A DNA stretch of 64,000 nt, taken from assembly GCF_036013935.1 (NCBI RefSeq), contig NZ_CP107902.1, forward strand, positions 1,707,001 to 1,771,000, in the 5' to 3' direction. The notes below the pieces were generated by a model, which saw nothing but the letters and a program-made list of their open reading frames with translations, was not told the origin of the DNA and made no database searches. Both the position numbers and the translations under genes were made by a program. This document shows positions 8,343-17,178 of the stretch, in pieces (the first letter of the stretch is position 1; every line of letters starts with the position of its first letter). The DNA is from Streptomyces sp. NBC_00461. GTDB lineage: Bacteria > Actinomycetota > Actinomycetes > Streptomycetales > Streptomycetaceae.

Positions 8343-9428
8343 TCAGCCCGCCAAGGCCTGTTCCGGCTCCCCACTGGCCCGCGGCTCGGTCACCTTCACC
8401 TCCGGCACCTCCCGGTGGGCGGGGTCGGTGACCTCACCGACCAGGAGCTCCAGTACGTCCTCCAGGGCGACCAGGCCGAGCACCTTGCCGGACGCGTCGG
8501 CCACCTGGGCCAGGTGCGTGGCGGCGCGGCGCATGACCGTCAGGGCGTCGTCCAGGGGGAGTTCGGAGCGCAGCGTCGTCATGGGGCGCCACAGCTGCTG
8601 CGGCACCGCCCGGTCCGAGTCCTCCAGGTCCAGTACGTCCTTCACGTGCAGATAGCCCATGAAGGCGCCGTTCTCCGCGGCGATCGGGAAGCGCGAGTAA
8701 CCGGTGCGGGCGGTGAGCTCGACGATCCGGCCCGGCGTCACCGACGGCGCGACCGTCACCAGGGACTCCCGCCCCAGGAGCACGTCCGTCACCGGGCGGG
8801 AGCCCAGTTCCAGCGCGTCCTCCAGGCGTTCCTGCTCCTCGGGGCCGAGCAGGCCCGCCTGGCCGGCGTCCTCCACCAGGCGGTTGAGCTGTTCGCTGGT
8901 GAAGACCGCCTCGACCTCGTCCTTCGGCTCGACCCTGAAGAGCCGCAGGATGCCCTGGGCACAGGCACCGAGGGCGATGGTGATCGGCTTGCAGAGGCGG
9001 GCGAAGGCGACCAGGCCCGGCGCGAGCCACACCGCGGCCTTCTCCGGGGCCGCCATCGCGAGGTTCTTCGGGACCATCTCGCCGATGACGAGGTGGAAGA
9101 AGACTACGGCGGCGAGCGCGATGACGTATCCCAGCGGGTGGATCATCCCGTCCGGGAGGTGGACCCATGCGAAGACCGGTTCCAGCAGGTGCGCGACGGT
9201 CGGCTCGGCGACCGCTCCCAGGGTCAGCGAGCAGACCGTGATGCCGAACTGGGCCGCGGCCATCATCTGCGGCAGCCGCTCCAGGCCGTAGAGGACCTGG
9301 CGGGCCCGGGCGGTGCCGAGCGGTTCGATCTGGCTGCGGCGGACCGACACGAGGGCGAACTCGGCGCCGACGAAGAAGCCGTTGGCGAGGACGAGCAACC
9401 CGGCGAACAGGAGTTGGATCACGCTCAT
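8343..9428 (-). CDS. CBS-domain membrane protein, HlyC/CorC (CNNM-like) family
   Basis: Membrane protein of 361 residues. A DUF21/CNNM N-terminal domain (residues 1-190) starts LLFAGLLVLANGFFVGAEFALVSVRRS and contains GEMVPKNLAMAAPE. A CBS pair follows (about 205-330; SRFPIAAENGAFMGYLHVKDVL and VLGLVALEDVLELLVGEVTD). It lacks the C-terminal CorC_HlyC domain of its neighbour. Families of this type are linked to magnesium/cobalt efflux or sensing rather than true haemolysis. Its ATG overlaps the stop of the upstream paralogue by four bases (ATGA, 9425-9428), implying translational coupling and perhaps a heteromeric transporter. Confidence 0.88.
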   Translation of the reverse strand: MSVIQLLFAGLLVLANGFFVGAEFALVSVRRSQIEPLGTARARQVLYGLERLPQMMAAAQFGITVCSLTLGAVAEPTVAHLLEPVFAWVHLPDGMIHPLGYVIALAAVVFFHLVIGEMVPKNLAMAAPEKAAVWLAPGLVAFARLCKPITIALGACAQGILRLFRVEPKDEVEAVFTSEQLNRLVEDAGQAGLLGPEEQERLEDALELGSRPVTDVLLGRESLVTVAPSVTPGRIVELTARTGYSRFPIAAENGAFMGYLHVKDVLDLEDSDRAVPQQLWRPMTTLRSELPLDDALTVMRRAATHLAQVADASGKVLGLVALEDVLELLVGEVTDPAHREVPEVKVTEPRASGEPEQALAG

Positions 9429-10750
9429 CGGGTGACCTCCACGACCGGTCCGGTCCGCACCAGGCGGACACGCTCGGCGCGGTAGTGCCCCACACGGCGC
9501 ACGGTCAGCCGCCAGCCGGGCAGTTCCGCCCTGTCGCCGACGGCCGGGATCCGGCCGAGCCGGTCGGCGACCAGCCCGGCGACGGTCTCGTACGGCCCCT
9601 CGGGCACGTCGAGACCTATGCGCTGCAGGATGTCGACGCGGCAGCTGCCGTCGGCATCCCAGGAGGGCCTGCCGTCCTCCGGCGGGGCGGCGGCGAGTTC
9701 GGGCACGTCCTGCCCGTCGTGCTCGTCGCGGACCTCGCCGACGATCTCCTCGACGATGTCCTCCAGGGTCACCACGCCCGCCGTGCCGCCGTACTCGTCG
9801 ACGACGACCGCGATGGGCTGCTCGCTGCGCAGCTGGGCGAGGAGGGGCTGGACCGGCAGGGTCTCGGGGACCAGCAGCGCCGGGCGGGCGATACGGCCGA
9901 CGGGGGTACGCAGGCGGTCGTGGACCGGGACGGCCAGCGCGTCCTTGAGGTGGACCATGCCGACGATTTCGTCGATCCGCTCCTTGTAGACCGGGAAGCG
10001 GGACAGGCCGGTGGCGCGGGTGAGGTTGACCACGTCCTCGGCGGTGGCCGTCGACTGCAGCGCACTCACCTTCACGCGCGGGGTCATGACGTGCTGCGCG
10101 GTCAGCTCGGCGAGCGACAGCGTGCGTACGAAGAGGTCGGCCGTGTCCTGTTCCAGGGCGCCGGCCTGCGCGGAGTGCCGGGCCAGCGAGACGAGTTCGC
10201 CGGGGGTACGGGCTGAGGCCAGCCCCTCGGCGGGCTCCACGCCCATGGCTCGGACCAGGCGGTTGGCGACCGCGTTCAACGCTGCGATGACCGGTCGGAA
10301 CAGGAGGGCGAACCTGTGCTGCGGGCCGGCGACGAAGCGCGCGACCTGCATCGGCTTGGACACCGCCCAGTTCTTGGGCACGAGTTCGCCGATGACCATC
10401 TGCACGGCGGAGGCCAGCAGCATGCCGACGACCACCGCGACGCCGGAGACGGCGCCCTCGGGGATGCCGATCGCGCTGAACGGGCCGTGCAGCAGCTGCG
10501 CGAGCGCGGGCTCGGCGAGCATGCCGACGACGAGGGAGGTGATGGTGATGCCGAGCTGGGTGCCGGAGAGCTGGAAGGACAGCTCCCTGAGCGACTCGGC
10601 GACCCTGAGGGCCCGTTTGTCGCCTTCGGCTGCGGCCTTCTCGGCGTCCGTCGACTCGACCGTGACCAGGCCGAACTCGGCGGCCACGAAGAAGCCGTTG
10701 GCCAGGATCAGCAGGAGGGCCGCTCCAAGGAGCAGCAGGGGGGTGGTCAT
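9425..10750 (-). CDS. CBS-domain membrane protein with CorC_HlyC C-terminus
   Basis: Paralogue of the next gene, 441 residues: DUF21/CNNM transmembrane domain (LLILANGFFVAAEFGLVTVE, GELVPKNWAVSKP), a CBS pair (about 215-340, with VMTPRVKV and VVDEYGGTAGVVTLEDIVEE) and a C-terminal CorC_HlyC domain (about 360-435; VAGLVADRLGRIP). The last two features define the full-length HlyC/CorC family. It is first of a translationally coupled pair. Start ATG 10748-10750. The family role is cation transport or homeostasis, inferred rather than shown here. Confidence 0.88.
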   Translation of the reverse strand: MTTPLLLLGAALLLILANGFFVAAEFGLVTVESTDAEKAAAEGDKRALRVAESLRELSFQLSGTQLGITITSLVVGMLAEPALAQLLHGPFSAIGIPEGAVSGVAVVVGMLLASAVQMVIGELVPKNWAVSKPMQVARFVAGPQHRFALLFRPVIAALNAVANRLVRAMGVEPAEGLASARTPGELVSLARHSAQAGALEQDTADLFVRTLSLAELTAQHVMTPRVKVSALQSTATAEDVVNLTRATGLSRFPVYKERIDEIVGMVHLKDALAVPVHDRLRTPVGRIARPALLVPETLPVQPLLAQLRSEQPIAVVVDEYGGTAGVVTLEDIVEEIVGEVRDEHDGQDVPELAAAPPEDGRPSWDADGSCRVDILQRIGLDVPEGPYETVAGLVADRLGRIPAVGDRAELPGWRLTVRRVGHYRAERVRLVRTGPVVEVTR

Positions 10751-10884
10751 GATGCCGCCGCCTCGATGGGTCGTGAGGTGGCGGCGCAGGTACTACAGGA
10801 CGATCCGTCCATCGCTGGAGGGAGTCACTCCTCGGGTAGCAGGGGGCCTCTGAGGACCGGCGGAAGACCGGCGGGGACATCAGC

Positions 10885-10913
10885 GGCGGAGGCGCAACGA
10901 AAACGCCTCCGCC
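10885..10913 (-). terminator. Hairpin downstream of the PH-like membrane protein gene
   Basis: GGCGGAGGCG (10885-10894) and CGCCTCCGCC (10904-10913), a perfect 10-bp stem with a nine-base loop, 26 bases past the upstream gene's stop. No T-run follows. Confidence 0.55.
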
Positions 10914-10938
10914 AACAGATTAATCAAGACATGGGTCT

Positions 10939-11382
10939 CTACGGCAGATCCCTCGTCGAGCGGGACTCGGCGAGGGCACGCAGGGCGCGTGCGTCGGCGA
11001 TGGCACGCTCCTTGGCGATGCCCGGCTGGATGCCGAGCGCGGGCAGGCTGGTGCCGTCGCTGAGGTCGAGGAAAACCCAGGGATCGCCGGGGCGCAGGTT
11101 CACATGGAGGATCTCGGCCCACTCCAGGTGCCGCCGGGAGGCGATGTTGACGACGGTGACACCTCTCTCGTCGGCGACGACCCGCACCCGGGCGAGCAGG
11201 GCCAGCACCCCGAACAGGATCGCCCCCGTGAAGACGAAACTGAGCTTCTCGCCGGGGCTGAGCTGCTCCAGGAGCAACGCGACGGTCGTGATCACCACGA
11301 AGATCGCGGCGCCGCTCGTGAGCAGGACGACCCGGGTGCGGCCCGGCCGGAACGTGACGGGGAGGGTAGGCAGATCGGACAT
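10939..11382 (-). CDS. Small membrane protein with bacterial PH-like domain
   Basis: 147 residues. Two hydrophobic segments (VVLLTSGAAIFVVITTVALLL and FVFTGAILFGVLALLA) are followed by a cytoplasmic beta-rich domain (VVADERGVTVVNIASRRHLEWAEILHVNL, then DPWVFLDLSDGTSLPALGIQ) typical of actinobacterial PH-domain membrane proteins. The C-terminus is a charged helix. ATG 11382 has GGAAG close upstream. It lies 27 bases after hisG on the same strand and may be the last gene of the rib-his transcript. Function unknown. Confidence 0.75.
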   Translation of the reverse strand: MSDLPTLPVTFRPGRTRVVLLTSGAAIFVVITTVALLLEQLSPGEKLSFVFTGAILFGVLALLARVRVVADERGVTVVNIASRRHLEWAEILHVNLRPGDPWVFLDLSDGTSLPALGIQPGIAKERAIADARALRALAESRSTRDLP

Positions 11383-11409
11383 CTTCCGGTGTCTCTCGGT
11401 CGCCGTCCG

Positions 11410-12267
11410 TCAGAGACGGCAGGCGTGGATGGCCGTGGTCAGGATGGCCCGCGCGCCGATGTCGTACAGGTCGTCCATGATCCGCTGGGCTTCCTTGGCC
11501 GGGACCATCGCACGGACGGCGACCCAGCCCTCGTTGTGCAGCGGGGAGACGGTCGGCGACTCAAGGCCCGGGGTCAGCGCGACGGCCTTCTCCAGCTGCT
11601 CGACGCGGCAGTCGTAGTCCATCATCACGTACGTCCGCGCCACCAGGACGCCCTGCAGACGGCGCAGGAACTGCTGAACCTTTGGCTCGGCAGCCTCCTC
11701 GCCGTCGGCGCCGGTGCGGCGGATGACGACGGCCTCGGACTTCATGATCGGCTCGCCGAAGACCTCCAGGCCGGCGTTGCGCAGGCTGGTGCCGGTCTCG
11801 ACGACATCGGCGATGACCTCGGCGACGCCCAGCTCGATGGCGGTCTCGACCGCGCCGTCCAGGTGGACGACGGAGGCGTCGACGCCGCTGTCGGCGAGGT
11901 GCTTGGCGACGATGCCCTCGTAGGAGGTGGCGACCGTCTTGCCCGTCAGGTCCTCGATGCCGTTCGCGGTGCCCGGCTTGGACGCGAAGCGGAAGGTGGA
12001 GCGGGCGAAGCCCAGCGGGAGGATCACCTCGGCGTTGGCGCCGGAGTCGACCAGCAGGTCGCGGCCGGTGATGCCGATGTCGAGGCGGCCGGAGGAGACG
12101 TAGATCGCGATGTCGCGGGGGCGGAGGTAGAAGAACTCGACCTCGTTGGTCGGGTCGACGATCCGCAGCTCCTTGGACTCACGGCGCTGCTGGTAGCCGG
12201 CCTCATGCAGCATCTCCGCCGCAGGGCCTGACAGGGAACCCTTGTTGGGGACGGCGATGCGCAGCAT
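11410..12267 (-). CDS. hisG: ATP phosphoribosyltransferase HisG (long form)
   Basis: First enzyme of histidine synthesis: ATP + PRPP gives phosphoribosyl-ATP. At 285 residues it is the long, feedback-inhibited form with a C-terminal regulatory ACT-like domain (EGWVAVRAMVPAKEAQRIMD...). The N-terminal MLRIAVPNKGSLSGPA and YVSSGRLDIGITGRDLLVDSGA are diagnostic. ATG 12267 follows GGAAG. hisE begins just upstream (49 bases), so steps one and two are adjacent. The rest of the his genes are not in the window. Confidence 0.97.
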   Translation of the reverse strand: MLRIAVPNKGSLSGPAAEMLHEAGYQQRRESKELRIVDPTNEVEFFYLRPRDIAIYVSSGRLDIGITGRDLLVDSGANAEVILPLGFARSTFRFASKPGTANGIEDLTGKTVATSYEGIVAKHLADSGVDASVVHLDGAVETAIELGVAEVIADVVETGTSLRNAGLEVFGEPIMKSEAVVIRRTGADGEEAAEPKVQQFLRRLQGVLVARTYVMMDYDCRVEQLEKAVALTPGLESPTVSPLHNEGWVAVRAMVPAKEAQRIMDDLYDIGARAILTTAIHACRL

Positions 12268-12316
12268 GAGGTCGGCTTCCTTTGTTCGTTCGTACGGGAT
12301 GGGGTGCGCGTGCGGC

Positions 12317-12589
12317 TCAGAGGTGGGCGTAGACGTCGTCCAGGGAGATCCCGCGGGCGACCATCATCACCTGTACGTGGTAGAGCAGCTGCGAGATCTC
12401 CTCGGCGGCCGCTTCCTTGCCCTCGTACTCGGCGGCCATCCAGACCTCGGCGGCCTCTTCGACTACCTTCTTGCCGATGGCATGGACGCCCTTGCCGACC
12501 AGTTCTGCGGTGCGGGAAGTGGCGGGGTCGCCGTGGGCGGCCTTCTGCTGGAGCTCGGTGAAGAGCTCCTCGAACGTCTTATTGGACAT
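12317..12589 (-). CDS. hisE: Phosphoribosyl-ATP pyrophosphatase HisE
   Basis: Second histidine step, hydrolysing PR-ATP to PR-AMP. 90 residues, the usual length for the stand-alone actinobacterial enzyme. [20 protein letters not shown] and [16 protein letters not shown] carry the metal-binding acidic residues of the MazG-like all-alpha fold. ATG 12589 ([10 protein letters not shown]) is preferred over GTG 12601. ribH ends 34 bases upstream on the same strand, so his and rib genes may share a transcript. Confidence 0.95.
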   Translation of the reverse strand: MSNKTFEELFTELQQKAAHGDPATSRTAELVGKGVHAIGKKVVEEAAEVWMAAEYEGKEAAAEEISQLLYHVQVMMVARGISLDDVYAHL

Positions 12590-12623
12590 GGTGGCGCTCA
12601 CTTTACGCGGTGTGCCGACCGGC

Positions 12624-13109
12624 CTAGCGCCATGGTTCGGATACTGAGCGGAGGGTTGCCGCGGTCGCCACCGCCGCCGTCACCGCCTCGTGCCCCTTGT
12701 CCTCGTTCGAGCCCTCGATTCCGGCCCGGTCCAGGGCCTGCTCCTCGGTGTCGCAGGTCAGCACGCCGAAGCCGATGGGGACGCCGGTGTCGACGGAGAC
12801 CTGGGTGAGGCCCAGGGTCACGCCCTGGCACACGTACTCGAAGTGGGGGGTGCCGCCCCGGATCACGACGCCGAGGGCGACGATCGCGTCGTAGCCGCGG
12901 CCCGCGAGGACCTTGGCGACGACCGGGAGTTCCCAGCTGCCGGGGACCCTGAGCAGGGTCGGCTCGTCGATCCCCAGGTCGTGCAGGGCGCGCAGGGCGC
13001 CGTCCACCAGGCCGTCCATCACCTTTTCGTGCCACTGCGCCGCGATGACGGCGACCCGAAGGTCACCCACGTTGCGTACGGACAGTTCCGGTGCGCCCTT
13101 GCCGCTCAC
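12624..13109 (-). CDS. ribH: 6,7-dimethyl-8-ribityllumazine synthase RibH
   Basis: Condenses the pyrimidinedione intermediate with dihydroxybutanone phosphate to lumazine, the penultimate riboflavin step; the family forms icosahedral or pentameric shells. 161 residues. [35 protein letters not shown] and [15 protein letters not shown] (with the catalytic His) are family signatures. GTG start at 13107-13109. It is the last gene of the ribE-ribM-ribAB-ribH series under the FMN riboswitch. Confidence 0.97.
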   Translation of the reverse strand: MSGKGAPELSVRNVGDLRVAVIAAQWHEKVMDGLVDGALRALHDLGIDEPTLLRVPGSWELPVVAKVLAGRGYDAIVALGVVIRGGTPHFEYVCQGVTLGLTQVSVDTGVPIGFGVLTCDTEEQALDRAGIEGSNEDKGHEAVTAAVATAATLRSVSEPWR

Positions 13110-13144
13110 GTTCTCTTGTCTCCTCGGTGACGTCTGACGGTCGT

Positions 13145-14434
13145 TTACTGGGTGCTGCAGGTGGACACGGGAGCCGTGTCCAGCCAGGGCAGGTCGTGTC
13201 CCATCCGGTCCCGCTTGGTGCGCAGGTAGCGGAGGTTGTGCTCACCCGCCTGTACGGGCATCGGCTCGCGGCCGGTGACCTTGAGTCCGTGGCGGACGAG
13301 CGCGTCGGTCTTGGCGGGGTTGTTGGTCATCAGGCGCAGGCTGCGGACGCCGAGGTCCTCCAGGATCTGCGCGCCGGCGCCGTAGTCCCGGGCGTCGGCG
13401 GGCAGGCCGAGTTCGAGGTTGGCGTCGAGGGTGTCACGGCCGCGCTCCTGGAGCTCGTAGGCGCGCAGTTTGGACAGCAGGCCGATGCCGCGCCCCTCGT
13501 GGCCGCGCAGATAGACGACCACTCCCCTGCCCTCGGCCTGGATGCGCTCCAGGGAGGACTCCAACTGAGGGCCGCAGTCGCAGCGCAGGGAGGCGAAGAT
13601 GTCGCCGGTCAGGCACTCGGAGTGGATGCGGACCAGGACGTCCTCACCGTCGCCGAGCTCACCGTGGACGAGGGCGACGTGCTCGACGCCGTCGACGGTG
13701 GAGCGGTAGCCGTAGGCCGTGAACTCCCCGTGGGCGGTGGGCAGTTGGGTCTCGGCCTCGCGGCGGACGGTGGGCTCGGCGGTGCGGCGGTAGGCAATCA
13801 GGTCCTCGATGGAGATGATCGTCAGGCCGTGCTTGCGGGCGAACGGGATCAGCTCGGGCAGGCGCAGCATCCGGCCGTCCTCGCCGGCGATCTCGACGAT
13901 CGCGCCGGCCGGCCGCAGCCCCGCGAGGCGGGCGAGGTCCACGGCGGCCTCGGTGTGGCCGTCACGGGTCAGGACACCGCCGGGCCTGGCGCGCAGCGGG
14001 AAGATGTGGCCGGGGCGCACGAAGTCACTCGCCCCGGCCTCGCCGCTCGCCAGCAGCTGGAGCGTGGTCGCGCGGTCGGCGGCCGAGATGCCGGTGGTGA
14101 CGCCGTGCGCGGCGGAGGCGTCCACGGAGACGGTGAACGCCGTCTTCATCGACTCGGTGTTGTCCGCCACCATCTGCGGGAGTTCGAGCCGGTCCAGCTC
14201 CTCGCCCTCCATGGGGGCGCAGATCAGGCCGCGGCACTCGCTCATCATGAAGGCGACGATCTCGGGGGTGACCTTCTCGGCGGCGACGACCAGGTCGCCC
14301 TCGTTCTCACGGTCCTCGTCGTCGACGACCACGATCGGGCGGCCGGCCGCGATGTCGGTGATGGCCTGCTCGATCGGGTCGAGCGACCAGTCCTCGATGC
14401 CGTCTGTGGTGTAGAGAATCGGTGCCGATGTCAT
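13145..14434 (-). CDS. ribAB: Bifunctional DHBP synthase / GTP cyclohydrolase II RibAB
   Basis: Supplies both riboflavin precursors. Residues 14-215 are 3,4-dihydroxy-2-butanone-4-phosphate synthase ([40 protein letters not shown]). Residues 220-420 are GTP cyclohydrolase II, with zinc cysteines in [20 protein letters not shown] and [14 protein letters not shown]. Length is 429. The ATG at 14434 overlaps the ribM stop (ATGA, 14431-14434), so translation is coupled to the transporter. Confidence 0.97.
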   Translation of the reverse strand: MTSAPILYTTDGIEDWSLDPIEQAITDIAAGRPIVVVDDEDRENEGDLVVAAEKVTPEIVAFMMSECRGLICAPMEGEELDRLELPQMVADNTESMKTAFTVSVDASAAHGVTTGISAADRATTLQLLASGEAGASDFVRPGHIFPLRARPGGVLTRDGHTEAAVDLARLAGLRPAGAIVEIAGEDGRMLRLPELIPFARKHGLTIISIEDLIAYRRTAEPTVRREAETQLPTAHGEFTAYGYRSTVDGVEHVALVHGELGDGEDVLVRIHSECLTGDIFASLRCDCGPQLESSLERIQAEGRGVVVYLRGHEGRGIGLLSKLRAYELQERGRDTLDANLELGLPADARDYGAGAQILEDLGVRSLRLMTNNPAKTDALVRHGLKVTGREPMPVQAGEHNLRYLRTKRDRMGHDLPWLDTAPVSTCSTQ

Positions 14435-15072
14435 GCCGGCGCTCCTTCCAGGACGGGCCGCGCGGCGTTGCGGGAGCGCAGCCACCAGTCGCGCATGCCC
14501 CACAGGACGAGCGCGCCGTAGATGACGTAGACGAAGCCGGAGAAGGCGTAGCCGTTGGCGAAGTTGAGGGGGACGCCGACGAGGTCGACCAGGAGCCAGG
14601 CGATCCAGAACTCGACCATGCCGCGGGCCTGGGCGTACATGGCGACGATGGTGCCGACGAAGATGTAGGCGTCCGGCCAGGGGTCCCAGGACAGGGACGG
14701 GTAGGCCTTGAAGAGCAGGGCGACCGCGACCGTGCCGGCGCCGGCGGCGGCGATCATCGCGCCGCGCTCGCGCCAGGTGGCGAACCGCGGGGTGATGTGG
14801 CCGTCGGCGGACCGGCCCTTGTCGCGGTTCCACTGCCACCAGCCGTACAGGGCGACGACCATGACGACGACCTGCTTGCCGGCGCTGCCGGCGAGGTGGC
14901 CGTAGAAGGCGATGAAGAGGACCAGGCCGGAGAGGAACTGCACCGGCCAGGTCATCAGCGAGCGCCGCCAGCCGAGGGCCAGGGTGATCAGGCCGAGGAT
15001 GTTGCCGATCATGTCCGACCAGATGATGTGCTGGTCGAGGAGGGTGAAGGCCTCGGAGTTCAGCCAGTTCAC
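14431..15072 (-). CDS. ribM: Riboflavin/FMN transporter RibM (PnuC family)
   Basis: Membrane protein of 213 residues of the PnuC facilitator fold, with seven or so hydrophobic segments ([51 protein letters not shown]). The family motif region [10 protein letters not shown] and [20 protein letters not shown] are clear. PnuC normally moves nicotinamide riboside, but homologues inside FMN-riboswitch operons of Streptomyces davaonensis and corynebacteria (RibM) carry flavins, and the context here is identical. GTG start 15072; four-base overlaps with both ribE and ribAB. Confidence 0.85.
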   Translation of the reverse strand: MNWLNSEAFTLLDQHIIWSDMIGNILGLITLALGWRRSLMTWPVQFLSGLVLFIAFYGHLAGSAGKQVVVMVVALYGWWQWNRDKGRSADGHITPRFATWRERGAMIAAAGAGTVAVALLFKAYPSLSWDPWPDAYIFVGTIVAMYAQARGMVEFWIAWLLVDLVGVPLNFANGYAFSGFVYVIYGALVLWGMRDWWLRSRNAARPVLEGAPA

Positions 15073-15674
15073 CGGGCCGCCCCCTGACCGCTCGCGAGCA
15101 GCCGCTCGACGTACTTGGCGACGATGTCGACCTCGAGGTTGACCGGGTCGCCGGGCTGCTTGCGGCCGAGCGTGGTCAGGGCGAGGGTGGTGGGGATCAG
15201 GCTGACCGTGAAGTAGTCGGGGCCCGCGTCGACCACGGTGAGGCTGATGCCGTCGACCGTGATGGAGCCCTTCTCCACCACGTAGCGGGTCAGGTCCGCG
15301 GGCAGCGAGACCTTCACGATCTCCCAGTGCTCGGAGGGCTTGCGCTCCAGGACCTTGCCCGTGCCGTCGACATGGCCCTGGACGATGTGGCCGCCGAGGC
15401 GCGCGCCCACGGCCATCGGGCGTTCGAGGTTGACGCGGGAGCCGACGGCGAGGGCACCGAGGCTGGAGCGGTCGAGGGTCTCCGCCATGACGTCGGCGGT
15501 GAACTCGTCGCCCTCGTGGTCGACGACGGTGAGGCAGACGCCGTTCACCGCGATGGAGTCTCCGTGCTTGGCACCCTCGGTGACGACGGGGCCTCGCAGA
15601 CGGAAGCGACACGCGTCGCCGAGGTTCTCGACGGCGGTGATCTCGCCCAGCTCTTCGACGATTCCGGTGAACAC
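15069..15674 (-). CDS. ribE: Riboflavin synthase alpha chain RibE
   Basis: Dismutates two lumazines to riboflavin plus pyrimidinedione. 201 residues made of two lumazine-binding repeats: [12 protein letters not shown] ... [12 protein letters not shown] and [14 protein letters not shown] ... [12 protein letters not shown], the duplicated family signature. GTG start at 15674 with AGGAGG about ten bases upstream. First gene of the operon, preceded by the FMN riboswitch. Some nomenclatures call this gene ribC or ribB. Confidence 0.96.
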   Translation of the reverse strand: MFTGIVEELGEITAVENLGDACRFRLRGPVVTEGAKHGDSIAVNGVCLTVVDHEGDEFTADVMAETLDRSSLGALAVGSRVNLERPMAVGARLGGHIVQGHVDGTGKVLERKPSEHWEIVKVSLPADLTRYVVEKGSITVDGISLTVVDAGPDYFTVSLIPTTLALTTLGRKQPGDPVNLEVDIVAKYVERLLASGQGAAR

Positions 15675-15827
15675 TTCCCGGGTCCTCCTGCCTCTTCGGG
15701 CACGGACTCCGGGGCTGTCGATGACGACAGAATGTACGAGCGAGAACACCGGGGGCGACGCCGGACGCACCCGTCCCGAAGGACGGACCGATACGGCGGC
15801 GCGCACGAATGCCCGCCCGCCGCGCAC

Positions 15828-15948
15828 TGCCTCCCATCCGGACTTTAACCGTCGGTCCAGGAATTTCACCTGGTCAACCGGCCGCTGGAAGCGACCGGGT
15901 CGCGGACTGTAACCGCCGGTTCGGACTTTCACCGACCCCGGAGTGCGC
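15828..15948 (-). promoter_or_regulatory. FMN riboswitch (RFN element)
   Basis: On the minus strand the conserved RFN boxes occur in order: GGGGTCGGTGAAAGTCCGAA, CCGGCGGTTACAGTCCGCGA, CCAGGTGAAATTCCTGGACC, CGACGGTTAAAGTCCGGATG, GGAGGCAG. It ends about 150 bases before the ribE start. The expression platform includes a small CCGTCC-TTCG-GGACGG hairpin (15771-15786). FMN binding is expected to lower expression of ribE-ribM-ribAB-ribH. Confidence 0.95.
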
Positions 15949-16199
15949 TGCTTCTGGTACAGGGCCAGTGTGCCACGCCTGATCGAGGTCCATACAGGCG
16001 AACGGTGTGGGCCTGCTCACAGGATGTGCCGCTGGACTTCTCAACTCCCCTGACCTGCTGGACCATTTGGTCTAGTCCTTTTGGCTCCTCATGGGCCGAC
16101 CCGGCGGCGGTGACGACGGCCCTTGCCCGCCGCCGGGTCTTTTCGCCCGCGGCCGGGTGTCCGCGCCCGCCGCCATCGGCCTCTGGCAGGGTGAGTGGC
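15949..16199. other. Upstream region between the FMN riboswitch and the ECF41 gene
   Basis: This stretch should hold the rib promoter (minus strand) and the sigma-factor promoter (plus strand). One imperfect DasR-like palindrome lies at 16066-16081. No small gene is supported: an open frame reading into the sigma factor from 16005 lacks a ribosome site. Confidence 0.4.
16066..16081. promoter_or_regulatory. DasR-responsive-element-like palindrome
   Basis: TTTGGTCTAGTCCTTT contains the TGGTCTAG core of the DasR (GntR) consensus ACTGGTCTAGACCANT but diverges in the right arm (about 11 of 16 positions). It lies about 120 bases upstream of the sigma-factor start and 120 upstream of the riboswitch. 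Confidence 0.25.
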
Positions 16200-17087
16200 A
16201 TGAGCAGCGCGATCGCCGACGAGTTCGAGGCGCACCGGCCACGGCTGTTCGGCCTCGCCTATCGCATGCTGGGCTCGGCCGACGAGGCCGAGGACGCGGT
16301 CCAGGACGCCTATCTGCGCTTCAGCGGAGCGGACCGCACGGGCATCGAGTATCCGGCGGCCTGGCTCGCCAAGGTCGTCACCAACCTCTGTCTCACCCGG
16401 CTGACCTCGGCGCGGGCCCGCCGCGAGCAGTATGTCGGGCCCTGGCTGCCCGAGCCCGTGGTCACCTCCGACGGCACCCTCGGCCCGCTGGAGTCGGCCG
16501 AGCAGCGCGATGCCGTGTCGATGGCCGTGCTGGTCCTGCTGGAGCGGCTCAGCCCTACCGAGCGCGCGGTGTACGTGCTGCGGGAGGCGTTCGGGTACGG
16601 GCACCGGGAGATCGCCGGCGTACTGGATCTGACGGAGGCCAACTGCCGTCAGCTGTACCGGCGGGCGGTGCAGCGTGTCGGTGAGGACCGGTCGCGGTTC
16701 GAGCCGGTGCCGCAGCGACAGCAGGAGCTGGTCGCGTCGTTCATCACGGCGGCCCGCGAGGGCGATCTGGCCGGGCTGGAGAAGCTGCTCGCGGCGGACG
16801 CGACCTGGTGGAGCGACGGCGGCGGCAAGGTCAGTGCGGCTCGGCGGCCGGTCCATGGGCGCGAGAAGGTCGGCCGGCTGGCGCTCGGCGCGTACGAGAA
16901 GTGGGCGGCGGGGGTGGAGTTCACGATGGCCGAGATCAACGGTGCGAGCACGCTCGTGGCGTGGGCCGGCGACACGCTCGTTGCGGTGCTCGCGCTGGAC
17001 CTGCGTGAGGGTCTGATCACGGACGTGTGGGCACAGGTGAATCCGGACAAACTGGAGTTCCTGCGGCGCCGGCTGACGCGTCCCTAG
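16200..17087 (+). CDS. ECF41-family RNA polymerase sigma factor (SigJ-like)
   Basis: Extracytoplasmic-function sigma factor of 295 residues: sigma2 (DEFEAHRPRLFGLAYRMLGS with EAEDAVQDAYLRF), sigma4 (LSPTERAVYVLREAFGYGHREIAGVL) and a C-terminal SnoaL-like extension of about 120 residues. The extension has both motifs described for ECF41, DGGGKV and NPDKL, which tune activity in place of an anti-sigma factor. ATG 16200 follows AGGGTGAG. An oxidoreductase of the type that typically accompanies ECF41 follows 91 bases downstream, as expected for its direct target. Confidence 0.92.
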   Translation: MSSAIADEFEAHRPRLFGLAYRMLGSADEAEDAVQDAYLRFSGADRTGIEYPAAWLAKVVTNLCLTRLTSARARREQYVGPWLPEPVVTSDGTLGPLESAEQRDAVSMAVLVLLERLSPTERAVYVLREAFGYGHREIAGVLDLTEANCRQLYRRAVQRVGEDRSRFEPVPQRQQELVASFITAAREGDLAGLEKLLAADATWWSDGGGKVSAARRPVHGREKVGRLALGAYEKWAAGVEFTMAEINGASTLVAWAGDTLVAVLALDLREGLITDVWAQVNPDKLEFLRRRLTRP

Positions 17088-17092
17088 GAGCG

Positions 17093-17120
17093 TGTCACGT
17101 TTCGCCGGGGCTGTTCAGTC
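17093..17120 (+). promoter_or_regulatory. Candidate ECF41-dependent promoter
   Basis: TGTCACG (17093-17099) matches the ECF41 -35 TGTCACA at six of seven bases. After 17 bases comes AGTC (17117-17120), close to the CGTC -10. It lies in front of the oxidoreductase gene, the usual position for an ECF41 target. Confidence 0.45.
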
Positions 17121-17178
17121 CTAGCTGGCGTAGGGCGTTCCACTCGGGGGCGTCCGGACTCCGAAGGGGCTGAACAGC

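Noticed and set aside
8343..10880. An 845-codon frame joining both CBS membrane proteins
   Set aside because: Its N-terminal half is a shadow of the upstream paralogue; the real genes are two coupled frames overlapping by four bases.
10880..10930. Possible leader peptide LINLLAEAFSLRLRR on the minus strand before the CBS protein operon
   Set aside because: It would need a TTG start without a ribosome site, and the sequence is explained by the 10-bp hairpin used as a terminator.
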